A stretch of 64,000 bases of DNA from Pseudomonas gozinkensis (GCF_014863585.1 NZ_CP062253.1:4428501-4492500); one strand, 5' to 3'. Positions 36,247 through 46,945 are shown, numbered from the stretch's first letter. The notes: generated from the sequence alone by a model not told the origin. Program-made: numbers and translations.

Positions 36247-36317
36247 AACCCGTCGCCCACGAAATCACCGCCTGGGGCATTGCCCGGCGGGTCGGTGATT
36301 TCAATGAGAAACGGGTT
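36247..36317 (-). terminator. Nested inverted repeat between psrA and nagZ (probable psrA terminator)
   Basis: An outer pair AACCCGT (36247-36253) / ACGGGTT (36311-36317) encloses the perfect 10-bp pair GAAATCACCG (36261-36270) / CGGTGATTTC (36293-36302), which itself encloses GGGC-ATT-GCCC. On the minus strand the structure ends in GGGTTTTTCGTTTTC, so it can terminate psrA just before nagZ. Confidence 0.65.
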
Positions 36318-36383
36318 CAGAACGAGAGTCGACATGGGCGGCTAGCTTAGCGGATGTCAGCTGCCTCGCCCACCCATGGACGG

Positions 36384-37091
36384 TTAAACCTTGGCAGGTG
36401 CCGGTGCGGACTTGCTGCGTGGTCGCAACTGCGCAGTGGCCATGGCCGTGTCGGTGACGCCGGTTTCGGCACGCATGCCGGCTGCCAGGAACGGCACCAT
36501 CAGACGCATCACCTGCTCGATGGAGGTATTGACGCCGAAATCGGTCTCGGCAATCGCGCGCAGGGCCTTGATACCCGACATGCTGAATGCTGCGGCACCG
36601 AGCATGAAGTGCACGCGCCAGAACAGTTCGATCGGAGGAATACGCGGTGCAGCTTCGTTCACCAGCAACATGTAGCGGCGGAAAACCTTGCCGTACATGT
36701 CTTCCAGATAACGACGCAAGTGGCCCTGGCTCTGACTGAATGCCAGACCGAGCAGGCGCATGAAGATCGACAGATCGTTGCCGCTGCGTGGCTGTACCAC
36801 CAGCGCTTGCTCGACAAGGATCTCCAGCAGCTCTTCAAGCGAAGGCTTGTTCTCGGGCTTGGCCTGACGCCGCTCCAGCTCTTTGTCGAGACTGATGCAG
36901 AACGGACCGAGGAAGCGCGAGAAAACCGCCTGGATCAGCGCCTTCTTCGAACCGAAGTGATAGTTCACCGCAGCGAGGTTGACCCCTGCCTTGCTGGTGA
37001 TCAGACGCAATGAGGTTTCGGCGAAACCTTTTTCCGCGAACAGCTGTTCTGCAGCATCAAGAATGCGTTCAACGGTTTCCGACTGGGCCAT
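36384..37091 (-). CDS. psrA: Fatty-acid-responsive TetR-family regulator PsrA
   Basis: 235 residues from the ATG at 37091, which has GGCGGAG upstream. The N-terminal helix-turn-helix is ETVERILDAAEQLFAEKGFAETSLRLITSKAGVNLAAVNYHFGSKKALIQAVF. The C-terminal ligand domain is typical of PsrA, with YMLLVNEAAPRIPPIELFWRVHFMLG. In P. aeruginosa PsrA releases DNA on binding long-chain fatty acids, controls fadBA and its own gene, and activates rpoS. Two boxes matching its (G/C)AAAC-N4-GTTT(G/C) consensus lie directly upstream, so autoregulation is likely here. Confidence 0.93.
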   Translation of the reverse strand: MAQSETVERILDAAEQLFAEKGFAETSLRLITSKAGVNLAAVNYHFGSKKALIQAVFSRFLGPFCISLDKELERRQAKPENKPSLEELLEILVEQALVVQPRSGNDLSIFMRLLGLAFSQSQGHLRRYLEDMYGKVFRRYMLLVNEAAPRIPPIELFWRVHFMLGAAAFSMSGIKALRAIAETDFGVNTSIEQVMRLMVPFLAAGMRAETGVTDTAMATAQLRPRSKSAPAPAKV

Positions 37092-37106
37092 GGCTACTCC
37101 GCCTGA

Positions 37107-37133
37107 CAAACACTTGTTTGAAACATACGTTTC
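37107..37133. promoter_or_regulatory. Two overlapping PsrA boxes in the psrA promoter
   Basis: CAAAC-ACTT-GTTTG at 37107-37120 and GAAAC-ATAC-GTTTC at 37120-37133 share one base and both match the published (G/C)AAAC-N4-GTTT(G/C) consensus exactly. They lie 16-42 bp before the psrA start codon. Confidence 0.85.
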
Positions 37134-37276
37134 AGCCTATGCCTTGTCAAGCCTGCCAGTTCGTTTTGGGAATGGTCGGTCAGTTATTTAACCACAACAA
37201 GGACGCCACATTAATCGGCGTCGTCACTGACCGTCCGGCGGCATGGCAAAAAACGATCATTGCCAAGACTGCTTCA

Positions 37277-37311
37277 CTGTATATAATCCCAGTCACTGTA
37301 TAAAAAGACAG
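37277..37311. promoter_or_regulatory. Two SOS (LexA) boxes upstream of lexA
   Basis: Box 1 at 37277-37292 is CTGT-ATATAATC-CCAG, with one mismatch to CTGT-N8-ACAG. Box 2 at 37296-37311 is CTGT-ATAAAAAG-ACAG, a perfect match. They are spaced 19 bp start to start and end 10 bp before the lexA ATG, as in autoregulated lexA genes. Confidence 0.92.
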
Positions 37312-37321
37312 AGCGATCAAT

Positions 37322-37930
37322 ATGCTTAAGCTGACGCCACGCCAAGCCGAGATTCTGGCCTTTATCAAACGCTGCCTCGAAGACAACGGTTATCCGCCGA
37401 CCCGCGCGGAAATCGCTCAGGAACTGGGTTTCAAATCGCCCAACGCGGCCGAAGAGCACCTCAAGGCACTCGCCCGCAAAGGCGCGATCGAGATGACACC
37501 CGGCGCCTCTCGCGGCATTCGAATCCCTGGCTTCGAAGCCAAGGTCGACGAATCCACCCTGCCGATCATCGGTCGAGTGGCTGCGGGCGCGCCGATTCTC
37601 GCCCAGCAGCACATCGAAGAGTCCTGCAACATCAACCCCGCCTTCTTTCATCCGCGCGCCGACTACCTGTTGCGCGTCCACGGCATGAGCATGAAGGACA
37701 TCGGCATTTTCGACGGCGACTTGCTGGCGGTTCATACCACCCGCGAGGCACGCAACGGTCAGATCGTGGTTGCGCGGATCGGCGACGAAGTCACCGTCAA
37801 ACGCTTCAAGCGTGACGGCAGCAAAGTCTGGCTGATTGCCGAAAACCCCGAGTTCGCCCCTATCGAAGTCAACCTGAAAGACCAGGAACTGGTCATCGAA
37901 GGCTTGAGTGTCGGCGTCATCCGCCGCTAA
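37322..37930 (+). CDS. lexA: SOS repressor LexA
   Basis: 202 residues, the standard length. The N-terminal winged helix is [47 protein letters not shown]. The RecA-stimulated cleavage site is Ala88-Gly89 in [11 protein letters not shown]. The catalytic dyad is Ser123 (HGMSMKDIG) and Lys160 (VTVKRFK). It represses DNA-damage genes, including itself through the two boxes just upstream. sulA follows 10 bp later in the same operon. Confidence 0.97.
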   Translation: MLKLTPRQAEILAFIKRCLEDNGYPPTRAEIAQELGFKSPNAAEEHLKALARKGAIEMTPGASRGIRIPGFEAKVDESTLPIIGRVAAGAPILAQQHIEESCNINPAFFHPRADYLLRVHGMSMKDIGIFDGDLLAVHTTREARNGQIVVARIGDEVTVKRFKRDGSKVWLIAENPEFAPIEVNLKDQELVIEGLSVGVIRR

Positions 37931-37940
37931 AGGAGGCTTT

Positions 37941-38414
37941 ATGCAGTTCCCACACGCACCTCAGCAAACACAACTGCCGTTGTTCGAAGCGTTTCTGGCG
38001 CAGCCCATCGCCCCCATCCTCAAGGATGTCGTCGAGCGGCCGTGGAATACCGAACCCGAAGCGTTCAGTGAGCTGTCACTGCGCGGTGCGGCCGGGAACT
38101 GCCTGAACCTGCTGGCACCTATTCTTCGCGAATTGAGTGAAGATCAGGACGCACGCTGGCTGACCCTGATTGCGCCACCGGCGAGCCTGACCCAGACCTG
38201 GCTGCGGGACGCTGGACTGAACCGAGAACGCATCCTGCTGCTGCAACCGCGCGGAGCTCAAAGCGCTCAGCAGCTGGCCTGTGAAGCATTACGCCTGGGC
38301 CGCAGCCACACGGTCGTCACATGGTTGAATCCGCTGAGCGCAGGGTCACGGCAACAGCTGATCAGCGCCGCCCGTACCGGGGACGCTCAAAGCCTGAACA
38401 TTCGTCTGGGATGA
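37941..38414 (+). CDS. sulA: SOS cell-division inhibitor SulA
   Basis: 157 residues from an ATG with AAAGGAGG upstream. It has the SulA/RecA-like core: LSLRGAAGNCLNLLAPILRELSEDQDARWLTLIAPPASLTQTWLRDAGLNRERILLLQPR and LRLGRSHTVVTWLNPLS. It should bind FtsZ and stop Z-ring assembly during the SOS response. It lies 10 bp after lexA and so shares its SOS-box control. Confidence 0.93.
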   Translation: MQFPHAPQQTQLPLFEAFLAQPIAPILKDVVERPWNTEPEAFSELSLRGAAGNCLNLLAPILRELSEDQDARWLTLIAPPASLTQTWLRDAGLNRERILLLQPRGAQSAQQLACEALRLGRSHTVVTWLNPLSAGSRQQLISAARTGDAQSLNIRLG

Positions 38415-38497
38415 TGCAACAATGCGCGCCATGTGAAGCGCAGGGCTTCTCCAAGGATAGAGAAGCCGGTCTGGAGCAGTAACTGACAGACAGCGGA

Positions 38498-38731
38498 TCA
38501 ATGAAGAACCCGCGGCCCCTCATCCTTATCGAATTCGCCTTCAACCATACGCCCCGCCATCTGCACGCCGACGCTCAACATCGCCTTGGCAATTTCAACG
38601 TGCTGGCCCTGCAGAAACGCCTTGGCATCCTCGGAGAAATCCAGAGTCACCAGAGAACCCTCGTCCTCGGCCCTGCGCAGTTCGATTCGGCCGTCTGGTA
38701 GCTCGACAATTTCTAGAAAGGACGTTGGCAT
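38498..38731 (-). CDS. Conserved small hypothetical protein
   Basis: 77 residues, acidic and without signal or membrane segments (MPTSFLEIVELPDGRIELRRAEDEGSLVTLDFSEDAKAFLQGQHVEIAKAM). It looks like a two-strand hairpin followed by an amphipathic helix. A short conserved protein is present at this spot (between sulA and the DUF6586 gene) in other Pseudomonas, as I recall. An AAAGGA-like site precedes the ATG on the minus strand. Function is unknown. Confidence 0.72.
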   Translation of the reverse strand: MPTSFLEIVELPDGRIELRRAEDEGSLVTLDFSEDAKAFLQGQHVEIAKAMLSVGVQMAGRMVEGEFDKDEGPRVLH

Positions 38732-38837
38732 ATAGGTCTGTTCTCCACGAAAGGCAGGGATTATATAGACATCATTCAGGCTTCGCTCGGGATCTTGACC
38801 AGCAGCACGCCTCTCGTCGCCGCCAGTCCACAGCTCC

Positions 38838-39362
38838 TCAGCACTCGTTCAAGCCTTCACGGAAACGGATTGCCAGCCCCTTGAGGTTCTGCCGCCAGCT
38901 CTCGAGCTCTTCGCGGCTCAACTCTTCAACTGCCTCTTCTTCATCCAGATTCACAGCCTGAATCAACGGTTGCGTCACATCGCCCTTCGGCTTGTGTGGC
39001 ACCCGTGGCGGCTGAAACAACGCCGAGTGCGCGGCCAGAAATTTAGCCAGCCAGGTCTCCGGATTGCCAGCCAACTCAATCATCTCCGCCAGCTCAGGAA
39101 TGGCAATCGACTCCAGCACTTCGCGGGTCAGCAGAGTTTCCGCCCGCGACGCATTGGCTTGCGGCAGACGATAGAAGCCGGCGATTTCATGACACAGCCC
39201 CAACAACGCACCGTAGAGATGAAACAGTGCGGATTCGCGCCCGGCCTGGATCAACGCCAGCGAGTTCATCGCCCGCCCCTCTTCGGCTCTGGCCAGCGCT
39301 TCCAGCGACAAACCCGCGAAATAGATCTTCTGATTGGTACGGGTATAGAGTTCGTGGGCCAT
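38838..39362 (-). CDS. DUF6586-like conserved hypothetical protein
   Basis: 174 residues from the ATG at 39362, chosen because GGAGAG lies 7 nt upstream. It is largely helical: MAHELYTRTNQKIYFAGLSLEALARAEEGRAMNSLALIQAGRESALFHLYGALLGLCHEIAGFYRLPQANA. An acidic C-terminal helix follows (VNLDEEEAVEELSREELESWRQNLKGLAIRFREG). It is probably cytosolic, and the function is unknown. It lies between topA and the small hypothetical gene. The domain name is from memory and moderately certain. Confidence 0.7.
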   Translation of the reverse strand: MAHELYTRTNQKIYFAGLSLEALARAEEGRAMNSLALIQAGRESALFHLYGALLGLCHEIAGFYRLPQANASRAETLLTREVLESIAIPELAEMIELAGNPETWLAKFLAAHSALFQPPRVPHKPKGDVTQPLIQAVNLDEEEAVEELSREELESWRQNLKGLAIRFREGLNEC

Positions 39363-39445
39363 GTCGGCACTCTCCACAACGAAATAATTGCTTCACACAG
39401 GCCGGACAGTGTCATGGATCAACCAATCCGACCGCAAGCATTAAA

Positions 39446-39490
39446 CAAAAAGGCCGCATGAAAACCAGAAGGTTGTCATGCGGCCTTTTG
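39446..39490. terminator. Rho-independent terminator of topA
   Basis: AAAAAGGCCGCATGA and TCATGCGGCCTTTT form a long perfect stem around a 15-nt loop. On the minus strand it follows the topA stop by about 45 bp and ends in a U-run. Confidence 0.88.
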
Positions 39491-39533
39491 TATTGAAGAT
39501 GCCCAGTCAGGACACCTTCAGATCAGCGCTTGC

Positions 39534-42164
39534 TCAAGCCTTGGCTTTCGCCGGACGCTTGTCCTCGACCGTCCACTTGCCACCGTCAAAGAACGCTTTC
39601 CAGCCAGTCGGCTTGCCGTCGACTTCGGTCTGAACGTATTGCTCCTTGGTCTTGCGGCTGTAGCGGATCACGGCTGGCAGGCCATCCGGATCCTTCTGCG
39701 GCGCTTCGCACAGGAAGTGGTACTTCGGATCGATCTCGTCCTTGTGCGGCAGAATCTCGATCACCAGCGGAGCACGGGTCTCGCGGTTTTTCGGGAACTG
39801 ACTGGCCGCCAGGAACAGGCCGGACGCACCGTCACGCAGAATGTAGGTGTCGTTGACCTTTTCGCATTTCAGCTCAGGCATCTTCACCGGATCCATCTTC
39901 GGCGGCGCCGCATCACCGCTCTTCAGCAGTTTGCGGGTGTTCTTGCACGTCGGGTTGGTGCAACCGAAGAACTTGCCGAAACGGCCGGTCTTTAGCTGCA
40001 TCTCGCTGCCGCACTTGTCGCACTCCAGGCTCGGACCTTCGTAGCCCTTGATGCGATAGCTGCCTTCTTCGATTTCGTAGCCGGCGCAATCCGGGTTGTT
40101 ACCGCAGATGTGCAGCTTGCGCTTCTCGTCGAGCAGGTAGGCGTCCATCGCCGTGCTGCAGATCGGGCAGCGATGCTTGCCGCGCAGCACCAAAGATTCC
40201 GACTCGCCCTCGTCGTCCGCCGCGATTTCATCGCCCGGCACCAGGTTGACGGTGGCCTTGCAGCGCTCTTTCGGCGGCAGGCTGTAACCCGAGCAGCCTA
40301 GGAAAACACCCGTCGACGCAGTACGGATCTGCATCGGACGGCCGCAGGTGGTGCACGGAATATCGGTCATTACCGGCTGGTTGGCACGCATGCCGGCTTC
40401 CGGATTCTCCGCCACTTCGAGTTTTTTCTTGAAGTCGCCGTAGAACTCGTCCAGCACGTTTTTCCAGTCGCGCTCGCCCTGGGCCACGTCATCGAGGTTC
40501 TCTTCCATGCCGGCAGTGAAGCCGTAGTCCATGAGGTTCGAGAAGCTTTCCGACAGACGCTCAGTGACGATGTCGCCCATCTTTTCCGAATAGAAACGAC
40601 GGTTGTGCAGGGTCACGTAGCCGCGATCCTGAATGGTCGAGATGATCGCCGCATAGGTCGAAGGACGACCGATGCCGCGCTTTTCCATTTCCTTCACCAG
40701 GCTGGCTTCCGAATAACGGGCCGGCGGCTTGGTGAAGTGCTGGGACGGATCGAGCTTGATCAGCTTCATCACGTCGCCCTGCGCCATGTCCGGCAGAACG
40801 TCGTCGTCGCCAGGCTTGGTGATTTGCGGCAGCACGCGGGTATAACCGTCGAACTTCAGGATGCGGCCCTTGGCGCGCAGCTCGAAATCGCCGGCAGCGA
40901 CGCTGACGGTAGTCGACAGGTATTGCGCCGGCAGCATCTGGCAAGCCAGGAACTGGCGCCATATCAGCTCATAGAGGCGCTCAGCGTCGCGCTCCATGCC
41001 GGCCAGCTTGGCTGGCGTGGTGTTGGCGTCGGAAGGACGAATCGCTTCGTGAGCCTCTTGTGCGCCTTCCTTGCTGCTATAGACGTTCGGCGACTCCGGC
41101 AGGTACTTCTTGCCGAACTCGGTTTCGATGTAATCACGCGCCATCGCCACGGCATCAGCCGAGAGGTTGGTCGAGTCGGTACGCATATAAGTGATGTAGC
41201 CAGCTTCGTAGAGACGCTGTGCCATCATCATGGTTTTCTTCACACCGAAGCCCAGGCGGTTGCTCGCGGCCTGTTGCAGTGTGGAGGTGATGAACGGTGC
41301 CGACGGCTTGCTGCTGGTCGGTTTGTCTTCACGCTTGACGATGCTGTAGCTGGAGGATTTGAGCTTCTCCAGCGCGGCCGTCGCCTGCGCTTCGTTCAGC
41401 GGCTTGAAGGCTTCGCCTTTCTCGCGAGCCACTTCGAAACGCACGGTCGAGCCTTTGGCGGTGCCGAGATCGGCATGCACTTCCCAGTACTCTTCCGGGT
41501 TGAACGCACGGATTTCACGTTCACGCTCGACCACCAGTTTCACGGCAACCGATTGCACGCGACCGGCAGACAGACCACGGGCGATCTTGGCCCACAGCAG
41601 CGGCGAGACCATGTAGCCGACGACGCGGTCGAGGAAACGACGGGCCTGCTGCGCGTTCACTCGATCGATGTCGAGTTCGCCCGGCTCCGAGAAGGCTTCC
41701 TGAATCGCCTTCTTGGTGATTTCGTTGAACACCACGCGCTTGTAGCGGCTGTCATCACCACCGATGGCTTCGCGCAGGTGCCAGGCAATGGCTTCCCCCT
41801 CGCGATCCAAGTCGGTTGCGAGATAGATGGTGTCAGCATCCTTGGCGAGCCGGCGCAGCTCTTCGATGACCTTTTCCTTGCCCGGGAGGATCTCGTACTT
41901 GGCTTTCCAGCCATGATCGGGATCGACACCCATGCGCGAGACCAGCTGCTTGCGCGCCTTCTCTTTGGGCGACAGCGCTGGCGCTTCGCCCGCAGCAGCC
42001 TTGCCGCGCTTGGCGGCTGGCTCCTTGCTGGCGCTAGCCGAACCGCTGGTGGGCAGGTCTCGGATATGGCCGATACTCGACTTCACCACGTATTGGTTGC
42101 CCAGATACTTGTTGATGGTCTTGGCCTTAGCCGGGGATTCCACAATGACCAGCGATTTGCCCAT
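39534..42164 (-). CDS. topA: DNA topoisomerase I (type IA)
   Basis: 876 residues. The N-terminal TOPRIM domain is [18 protein letters not shown] and [14 protein letters not shown]. The catalytic tyrosine is in [14 protein letters not shown], near residue 326. An inserted basic linker follows the TOPRIM start ([18 protein letters not shown], about 41-60). Three C-terminal Cys4 zinc-ribbon motifs follow ([27 protein letters not shown]...[11 protein letters not shown]), then a basic tail, KRPAKAKA. It relaxes negative supercoils. It is the only gene before its terminator. Confidence 0.97.
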   Translation of the reverse strand: MGKSLVIVESPAKAKTINKYLGNQYVVKSSIGHIRDLPTSGSASASKEPAAKRGKAAAGEAPALSPKEKARKQLVSRMGVDPDHGWKAKYEILPGKEKVIEELRRLAKDADTIYLATDLDREGEAIAWHLREAIGGDDSRYKRVVFNEITKKAIQEAFSEPGELDIDRVNAQQARRFLDRVVGYMVSPLLWAKIARGLSAGRVQSVAVKLVVEREREIRAFNPEEYWEVHADLGTAKGSTVRFEVAREKGEAFKPLNEAQATAALEKLKSSSYSIVKREDKPTSSKPSAPFITSTLQQAASNRLGFGVKKTMMMAQRLYEAGYITYMRTDSTNLSADAVAMARDYIETEFGKKYLPESPNVYSSKEGAQEAHEAIRPSDANTTPAKLAGMERDAERLYELIWRQFLACQMLPAQYLSTTVSVAAGDFELRAKGRILKFDGYTRVLPQITKPGDDDVLPDMAQGDVMKLIKLDPSQHFTKPPARYSEASLVKEMEKRGIGRPSTYAAIISTIQDRGYVTLHNRRFYSEKMGDIVTERLSESFSNLMDYGFTAGMEENLDDVAQGERDWKNVLDEFYGDFKKKLEVAENPEAGMRANQPVMTDIPCTTCGRPMQIRTASTGVFLGCSGYSLPPKERCKATVNLVPGDEIAADDEGESESLVLRGKHRCPICSTAMDAYLLDEKRKLHICGNNPDCAGYEIEEGSYRIKGYEGPSLECDKCGSEMQLKTGRFGKFFGCTNPTCKNTRKLLKSGDAAPPKMDPVKMPELKCEKVNDTYILRDGASGLFLAASQFPKNRETRAPLVIEILPHKDEIDPKYHFLCEAPQKDPDGLPAVIRYSRKTKEQYVQTEVDGKPTGWKAFFDGGKWTVEDKRPAKAKA

Positions 42165-42278
42165 GGATCAGAAAATTCCTGAATTCTAGAAGTGAAAGGC
42201 GGTTGGCGCCTGACGCGGCACCGCTATATATAGTGGCTACAAGGTGAGGTCAAGCGCAGGGTTTTGCGCGCACTCGCC

Positions 42279-42515
42279 TTACGGCTTCGAAAAAAGGCTC
42301 GGTTCGGCTTGCACCAAAGCAAAGCGTGGGACCTGCTCCCCGTCAACCTCGACGGACTCCAGGAACATGCTCAAGGGACGTACCCAGAAGCCGTAATCGC
42401 CATACAGGGCTTGGTAAAAGACCACTTCTTCCTCGGTCTCGGAATGCCGCGCGACACTGAATACGCGGTACTGCGGACCTTTGTAATGTTGGTAGAGCCC
42501 AGGTTGTATCGGCAT
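42279..42515 (-). CDS. DUF1653 domain protein
   Basis: 78 residues from the ATG at 42515, which has GAGGG upstream. Nearly the whole protein is the DUF1653 fold: GLYQHYKGPQYRVFSVARHSETEEEVVFYQALYGDYGFWVRPLSMFLESVEVDGEQVPRF. DUF1653 proteins are short and cytosolic, and some are fused to hydrolases. The function is unknown. It is just upstream of topA on the same strand, with about 115 bp between, and downstream of the fadBA terminator. Confidence 0.85.
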   Translation of the reverse strand: MPIQPGLYQHYKGPQYRVFSVARHSETEEEVVFYQALYGDYGFWVRPLSMFLESVEVDGEQVPRFALVQAEPSLFSKP

Positions 42516-42565
42516 GCTTCGGCCCTCACTCAAATTTTTTCAAAATAAAAACAAAAATAAATCCG

Positions 42566-42598
42566 CAAAAACAAAAACCGGGGCACTTGGCCCCGGCT
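42566..42598 (-). terminator. Rho-independent terminator of fadBA
   Basis: CCGGGGC-ACTT-GGCCCCGG at about 42578-42597 is followed on the minus strand by TTTTTGTTTTTG. It lies 17 bp after the fadA stop. Confidence 0.88.
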
Positions 42599-42614
42599 TC
42601 CATCGACGAGACGC

Positions 42615-43805
<1,191 letters not shown>

Positions 43806-43819
43806 CTAGTTGGGGGCGC

Positions 43820-45967
43820 TTAACCGAAGAAGCTCTGGCCGTTCTTGGCCATTTCGCGCAGCTTCGCGGTCGGGTGGTACAGCGCGCCCAAATCAGCGTA
43901 CTGGTCGGCCAGGGCAACGAACTCGGCAACACCGATCGAGTCGATGTAGCGCAGCGCACCGCCACGGAATGGAGGGAAACCAATACCGTAGACCAGACCC
44001 ATGTCGGCTTCGGCGGCGGTTTCGACGATGCCGTCTTCCAGGCAACGCACGGTTTCCAGGCACAGCGGGATCATCATCCAGTTGATGATGTCTTCGTCAG
44101 TGACTTCGCGCTGCTCGTAGACGATCGGCTTGAGCACTTCCAATACCGACGGGTCGGCGACTTTCTTCTGCTTGCCTTTCTTGTCGGCCTCGTAGGCATA
44201 GAAGCCCTTGCCGTTCTTCTGACCCAGACGCTTGGCTTCGTAAAGCACGTCGATGGCCGAACGACGGTCGTCCTTCATGCGGTCCGGGAAGCCTTCGGCC
44301 ATCACGTCACGACCGTGGTGGCCGGTGTCGATGCCGACCACGTCCATCAGGTACGCCGGGCCCATCGGCCAGCCGAATTTTTCCATGATCTTGTCGATAC
44401 GGACGAAGTCCACACCGGCGCTGACCAGCTTGGCGAAACCGCCGAAGTACGGGAACAGTACGCGGTTGACCAGGAAGCCCGGGCAGTCGTTGACGACGAT
44501 CGGGTTCTTGCCCATTTTCTTGGCGTAGGCAACGGTGGTGGCAATCGCCAGCTCGCTGGACTTCTCGCCACGGATCACTTCCACCAGCGGCATCATGTGC
44601 ACCGGGTTGAAGAAGTGCATGCCGACGAAGTTTTCCGGACGCTTGAGGGCCTTGGCCAGCAGGCTGATGGAAATGGTCGAGGTGTTGGACGCGAGGATGG
44701 TGTCCTCTTTGACCTTGTCTTCGACTTCCGCCAGAACGGCTTGCTTGACCTTCGGGTTCTCGACCACAGCTTCAACGACCAGGTCGACGTGACCGAAATC
44801 GCCGTAGGACAGCGTAGGACGAATGCCGTTGAGCACTTCAGCCATTTTCGCGGCGGTCATGCGGCCTTTATCAACGCGGCCGACCAGCAGCTTGGCGGCT
44901 TCAGCCAGACCTTGCTCGATACCGTGCTCGTTGATGTCCTTCATCAGGATCGGCGTGCCTTTGGAGGCCGACTGATAGGCGATACCGCCACCCATGATGC
45001 CGGCGCCCAATACGGCGGCCTGCTTCACGTCCTTGGCGATTTCGTCGTAGGCCTTGGCCTTTTTCTTCAGTTCCTGATCGTTCAGGAACAGACCGATCAA
45101 GCTCTGCGCGGCAGAAGTCTTGGCCAGTTTCACGAAACCTGCCGCTTCGACTTCCAGCGCCTTGTCACGACCGAAGTTCGCGGCTTTCTGAATGGTCTTG
45201 ATCGCTTCGACCGGGGCCGGGTAGTTCGGGCCAGCCTGGCCAGCCACGAAACCTTTGGCGGTTTCGAAAGCCATCATTTGTTCAATGGCGTTCAGCTTGA
45301 GCTTTTCCAGCTTCGGCTGGCGCTTGGCCTTGTAGTCGAACTCGCCGGAGACCGCGCGCTTGATCAGTTCAAGGGCAGCATCCTGCAGTTTTTCAGGAGC
45401 AACCACGGCATCGACGGCGCCGACTTTCAGCGCGTCTTCAGGACGGTTTTCCTTGCCGGCGGCAATCCACTCGATAGCGTTGTCCGCACCGATCAGGCGT
45501 GGCAGACGCACGGTGCCGCCGAAGCCCGGGTAGATGCCCAGCTTGACTTCCGGCAGACCGATCTTGGCCTTGGTCGACATGACGCGGTAGTCCGCCGCCA
45601 GGCACATTTCCAGACCGCCACCCAGGGCGATGCCGTTGATCGCGGCCACGGTCGGAACGTTGAGGTCTTCGAAATCGCTGAAGATCTTGTTGGCTTCGAG
45701 ATTGCCAGCAACCAGCTCGGCATCCGGCAGCTTGAAGTTGTCGACAAATTCGGTGATGTCGGCGCCGACGATGAACACGTCCTTGCCACTGCTGACGATC
45801 ACGCCCTTGATCGAAGCATCTGCCTTGATGGTGTCTACGGCCTGACGCAGTTCGTTCAGGGTAAGACGGTTGAACTTGTTGACGGACTCACCCTTGAGGT
45901 CGAATTTCAATTCGACGATGCCACTTTCAAGAGCTTTAACCGTGATGGCTTTACCTTCGTAAATCAT
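43820..45967 (-). CDS. fadB: Multifunctional fatty acid oxidation complex alpha subunit FadB
   Basis: 715 residues from the ATG at 45967, which has GGAGATCA upstream and gives the standard length. The N-terminal crotonase domain (1-190) has [20 protein letters not shown] and [22 protein letters not shown]. The hydroxyacyl-CoA dehydrogenase part begins with the NAD motif [21 protein letters not shown] (near 315) and contains [17 protein letters not shown]. It carries out hydration, 3-hydroxyacyl-CoA oxidation and isomerase steps of beta-oxidation. fadBA is a known PsrA target in P. aeruginosa, and psrA lies 6 kb away. Confidence 0.97.
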   Translation of the reverse strand: MIYEGKAITVKALESGIVELKFDLKGESVNKFNRLTLNELRQAVDTIKADASIKGVIVSSGKDVFIVGADITEFVDNFKLPDAELVAGNLEANKIFSDFEDLNVPTVAAINGIALGGGLEMCLAADYRVMSTKAKIGLPEVKLGIYPGFGGTVRLPRLIGADNAIEWIAAGKENRPEDALKVGAVDAVVAPEKLQDAALELIKRAVSGEFDYKAKRQPKLEKLKLNAIEQMMAFETAKGFVAGQAGPNYPAPVEAIKTIQKAANFGRDKALEVEAAGFVKLAKTSAAQSLIGLFLNDQELKKKAKAYDEIAKDVKQAAVLGAGIMGGGIAYQSASKGTPILMKDINEHGIEQGLAEAAKLLVGRVDKGRMTAAKMAEVLNGIRPTLSYGDFGHVDLVVEAVVENPKVKQAVLAEVEDKVKEDTILASNTSTISISLLAKALKRPENFVGMHFFNPVHMMPLVEVIRGEKSSELAIATTVAYAKKMGKNPIVVNDCPGFLVNRVLFPYFGGFAKLVSAGVDFVRIDKIMEKFGWPMGPAYLMDVVGIDTGHHGRDVMAEGFPDRMKDDRRSAIDVLYEAKRLGQKNGKGFYAYEADKKGKQKKVADPSVLEVLKPIVYEQREVTDEDIINWMMIPLCLETVRCLEDGIVETAAEADMGLVYGIGFPPFRGGALRYIDSIGVAEFVALADQYADLGALYHPTAKLREMAKNGQSFFG

Positions 45968-46117
45968 CAACTGATCTCCACGATATGGAAGCTGAACAGT
46001 ACACGTCGGACGCAGGCAAATGGCTCGGCAGGACGTTTTTTCGTCGATGCTGACACCCATCCACCCGGCACACCCGCCAACGCGATAGTCGGGATTCTGT
46101 AGGAGCAGTCTGCAATA

Positions 46118-46144
46118 CAAACGCTCAATTCATACGCCCGTTTG
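46118..46144. promoter_or_regulatory. Inverted repeat upstream of fadB, possible operator
   Basis: CAAACG at 46118-46123 and CGTTTG at 46139-46144 are perfect inverted half-sites. The half-sites look like those of PsrA, but the 15-nt spacing does not fit its N4 consensus. It lies about 150 bp before the fadB start. Weak candidate only. Confidence 0.35.
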
Positions 46145-46255
46145 ATTTGGGTACGCCACCTTCACGGAATTTCCGACAATTGTCAATCGCCCTAAATACG
46201 GGTTGAAATGCGACTTTGCGGTCATTTCTGTAGGACGCAGCCCGGCCACACACGC

Positions 46256-46458
46256 TTGCATGTGAGGGCATTCATAAGATTAATAGTTAGAAAAGTCGCC
46301 CTAATTCAGCGCAAGCCTTGTTTAACAGGCTACGCTGGCTGGACTACGAAGGAAAACAGGCGCAGATTTGCTGACCGGATGACTCCGGTTCAACGCCAAA
46401 AAGAATTTCCGGCCTGCCTGGCCAACCCCGCCCGATGAATCATGTCGGGCTTTTTATT
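46256..46458 (+). ncRNA. Candidate small RNA gene with promoter and terminator
   Basis: A possible promoter (TTGCAT at 46256, 17-nt spacer, ATTAAT at 46279) precedes about 165 nt without a credible protein. The segment ends in a Rho-independent terminator, GCCCGA-TGAATCATG-TCGGGC followed by TTTTTATT (46430-46457). Inside are the hairpins AGCCT-TGTTTAAC-AGGCT (about 46314) and ACCGGA-TGAC-TCCGGT (about 46373-46390). The T-run is only on the plus strand, while both flanking genes are on the minus strand, so the terminator belongs to a separate rightward transcript. The 76-codon frame across it has arginine- and cysteine-rich, non-protein-like composition. Its identity is unknown. Confidence 0.55.
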
Positions 46459-46507
46459 GCGCGTCTGCCAGACCTTTCGCACCGTTGCAGCGCGAAAAGT
46501 CCGCAAG

Positions 46508-46945
46508 TCATGCCAGCGCTTTCAGCGTGGCATCAATCTCCAGCAACACCGACGCTTCACCTTTCTCACCCCAATAGAGGGCGATCATCTGCTTGTCGGC
46601 TTCAACCTTGAAAACATTGCCCGGCAATTTTTCGAAATGATTGAGCAACAGCGGATCTTCACAGACTTCCTGCCACTGATTGACCCACACGCCCGGGGAT
46701 TTCTGCCAATACGTCCAGCACGCCGGCTGCTTGCCACGCCGTGGCCGATGGTATTGCGCACACGGGTTCGGCGGCTCCTGGCTCAGCCAGTGCGGCCACT
46801 CCTGGGGCGCCAGTTGCATGGCCAGCCCAATGCGCCGGGCCTCCGTGCGCAAGGCTATCCGGCCACTCTGTGCACGGGACGGGCGCAACCACGCCAGGGG
46901 GCTCAGCACCACCAGCAGGATTGACACCACCAGCCAGACCGTCAT
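46508..46945 (-). CDS. Conserved hypothetical protein with N-terminal membrane anchor
   Basis: 145 residues from the ATG at 46945, which has GGGAG 8 nt upstream. One N-terminal TM (MTVWLVVSILLVVLSPLAWL) precedes a basic linker and a soluble domain with CAQYHRPRRGKQPACWTYWQKSPGVWVNQWQEVC. The four cysteines suggest a disulfide-stabilised periplasmic domain. A protein of this type occupies the same spot between fadB and the universal stress gene in PAO1, as I recall. Function unknown. Confidence 0.75.
   Translation of the reverse strand: MTVWLVVSILLVVLSPLAWLRPSRAQSGRIALRTEARRIGLAMQLAPQEWPHWLSQEPPNPCAQYHRPRRGKQPACWTYWQKSPGVWVNQWQEVCEDPLLLNHFEKLPGNVFKVEADKQMIALYWGEKGEASVLLEIDATLKALA

Noticed and set aside
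43874..46102. 742-codon plus-strand frame opposite fadB
   Set aside because: Antisense shadow of a high-GC gene. It shows no recognisable domains or ribosome site, while fadB is fully recognisable.
46208..46438. 76-codon plus-strand frame across the candidate sRNA
   Set aside because: It is rich in Arg and Cys, has no ribosome site and is not protein-like. The terminator and hairpins fit an RNA gene better.
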